Assembly: GCF_003265705.1 (NCBI RefSeq)
Contig: NW_020312935.1
Location: forward strand, 2,159,769-2,223,768
Length of the DNA stretch: 64,000 bases
Direction: 5' to 3'
From: Callorhinus ursinus
Lineage: Eukaryota > Chordata > Mammalia > Carnivora > Otariidae
Part shown: positions 63,901 to 64,000 of the stretch, one piece after another
Numbering within the stretch: position 1 is the stretch's first letter
Layout of the letters: each line of letters begins with the position of its first letter
Translations under genes and position numbers: made by a program
Notes under the pieces: model-generated
Seen by the model: only the letters and a program-made list of their open reading frames with translations
Database searches by the model: none
What the model was told of the DNA's origin: nothing

Positions 63901-63962
63901 CATCAGGGCCAAAGGGGTCTGGGTAACTGCTCAGAGAGACCCTTCTTTTTCTTTTTCTTTTT

Positions 63963-64000
63963 CTTTTTTTTTAAAGATTTTATTTATTTATTCATGAGAG
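63963..64000 (-). repeat. CanSINE tail, cut by window edge
   Basis: T-run followed by AAAGATTTTATTTATTTATT, the antisense start of a SINE that continues beyond the window. Confidence 0.85.

Larger units (their letters stand above)
58258..64000. other. PMFBP1 5' intron/flank, no exon recognised
   Basis: I searched the minus strand for a short coiled-coil exon ending in phase 0 and found none that I can support. The roughly 50 missing N-terminal residues are likely beyond 64000. The stretch is mostly old LINE sequence. Confidence 0.55.

Overview
This is a vertebrate nuclear window from a carnivore. Coding exons are short, with GT/AG (one GC/AG) boundaries and no operons. The introns carry many copies of the tRNA-Lys-derived carnivore SINE (CanSINE), recognisable from its 'GGGCGCCTGGGTGGCTCAG' head and AAATAAAATCTT tail. 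The young copies have the 'GTTAAGCGTCTGCCTTCGGCTCAG' form rather than the dog-type SINEC_Cf head, so I infer an arctoid carnivore (bear, pinniped or mustelid); the genus cannot be read from the sequence. The gene order TXNL4B - DHX38 - PMFBP1 is that of human 16q22.2.

Layout. (1) 1-5.4 kb, minus strand: TXNL4B, a DIM1-family thioredoxin-fold spliceosome protein. Two coding exons are present; the last coding exon lies left of the window. (2) 5.35-5.87 kb: a CpG-rich divergent promoter with ETS, CCAAT and YY1-like motifs that fires TXNL4B leftwards and DHX38 rightwards. (3) 5.6-24.0 kb, plus strand: the complete DHX38 (PRP16) gene, one non-coding and 26 coding exons that join in frame into 1,226 codons plus stop and carry all DEAH-helicase motifs. 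(4) 24.0-27.95 kb: intergenic DNA between two convergent genes, mostly old repeats. (5) 27.95-58.26 kb, minus strand: PMFBP1, a testis coiled-coil protein of the sperm head-tail coupling apparatus. Eighteen coding exons join in frame into 952 codons plus stop; the first few dozen codons lie upstream, probably beyond the right edge. (6) 58.3-64 kb: PMFBP1 5' intron or flank, filled with old L1, L2 and CR1/L3-like fossils, with no exon that I recognise.

Two of the three genes serve pre-mRNA splicing (TXNL4B contacts the U5/tri-snRNP protein PRPF6; DHX38 drives the second-step remodelling) and share a promoter. The third is unrelated and germ-cell specific.

No undescribed multigene system is present. 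The items most worth a second look are: a 33-nt copy of the 5' half of tRNA-Gly(GCC) flanked by a perfect 15-bp duplication in the last DHX38 intron; a CanSINE inserted about 20 nt upstream of a PMFBP1 3' splice site; a GC-AG intron; an overlapping tandem 5' splice site whose second choice breaks the frame; and a 73-bp alternating purine-pyrimidine (Z-DNA-prone) run just downstream of that site.
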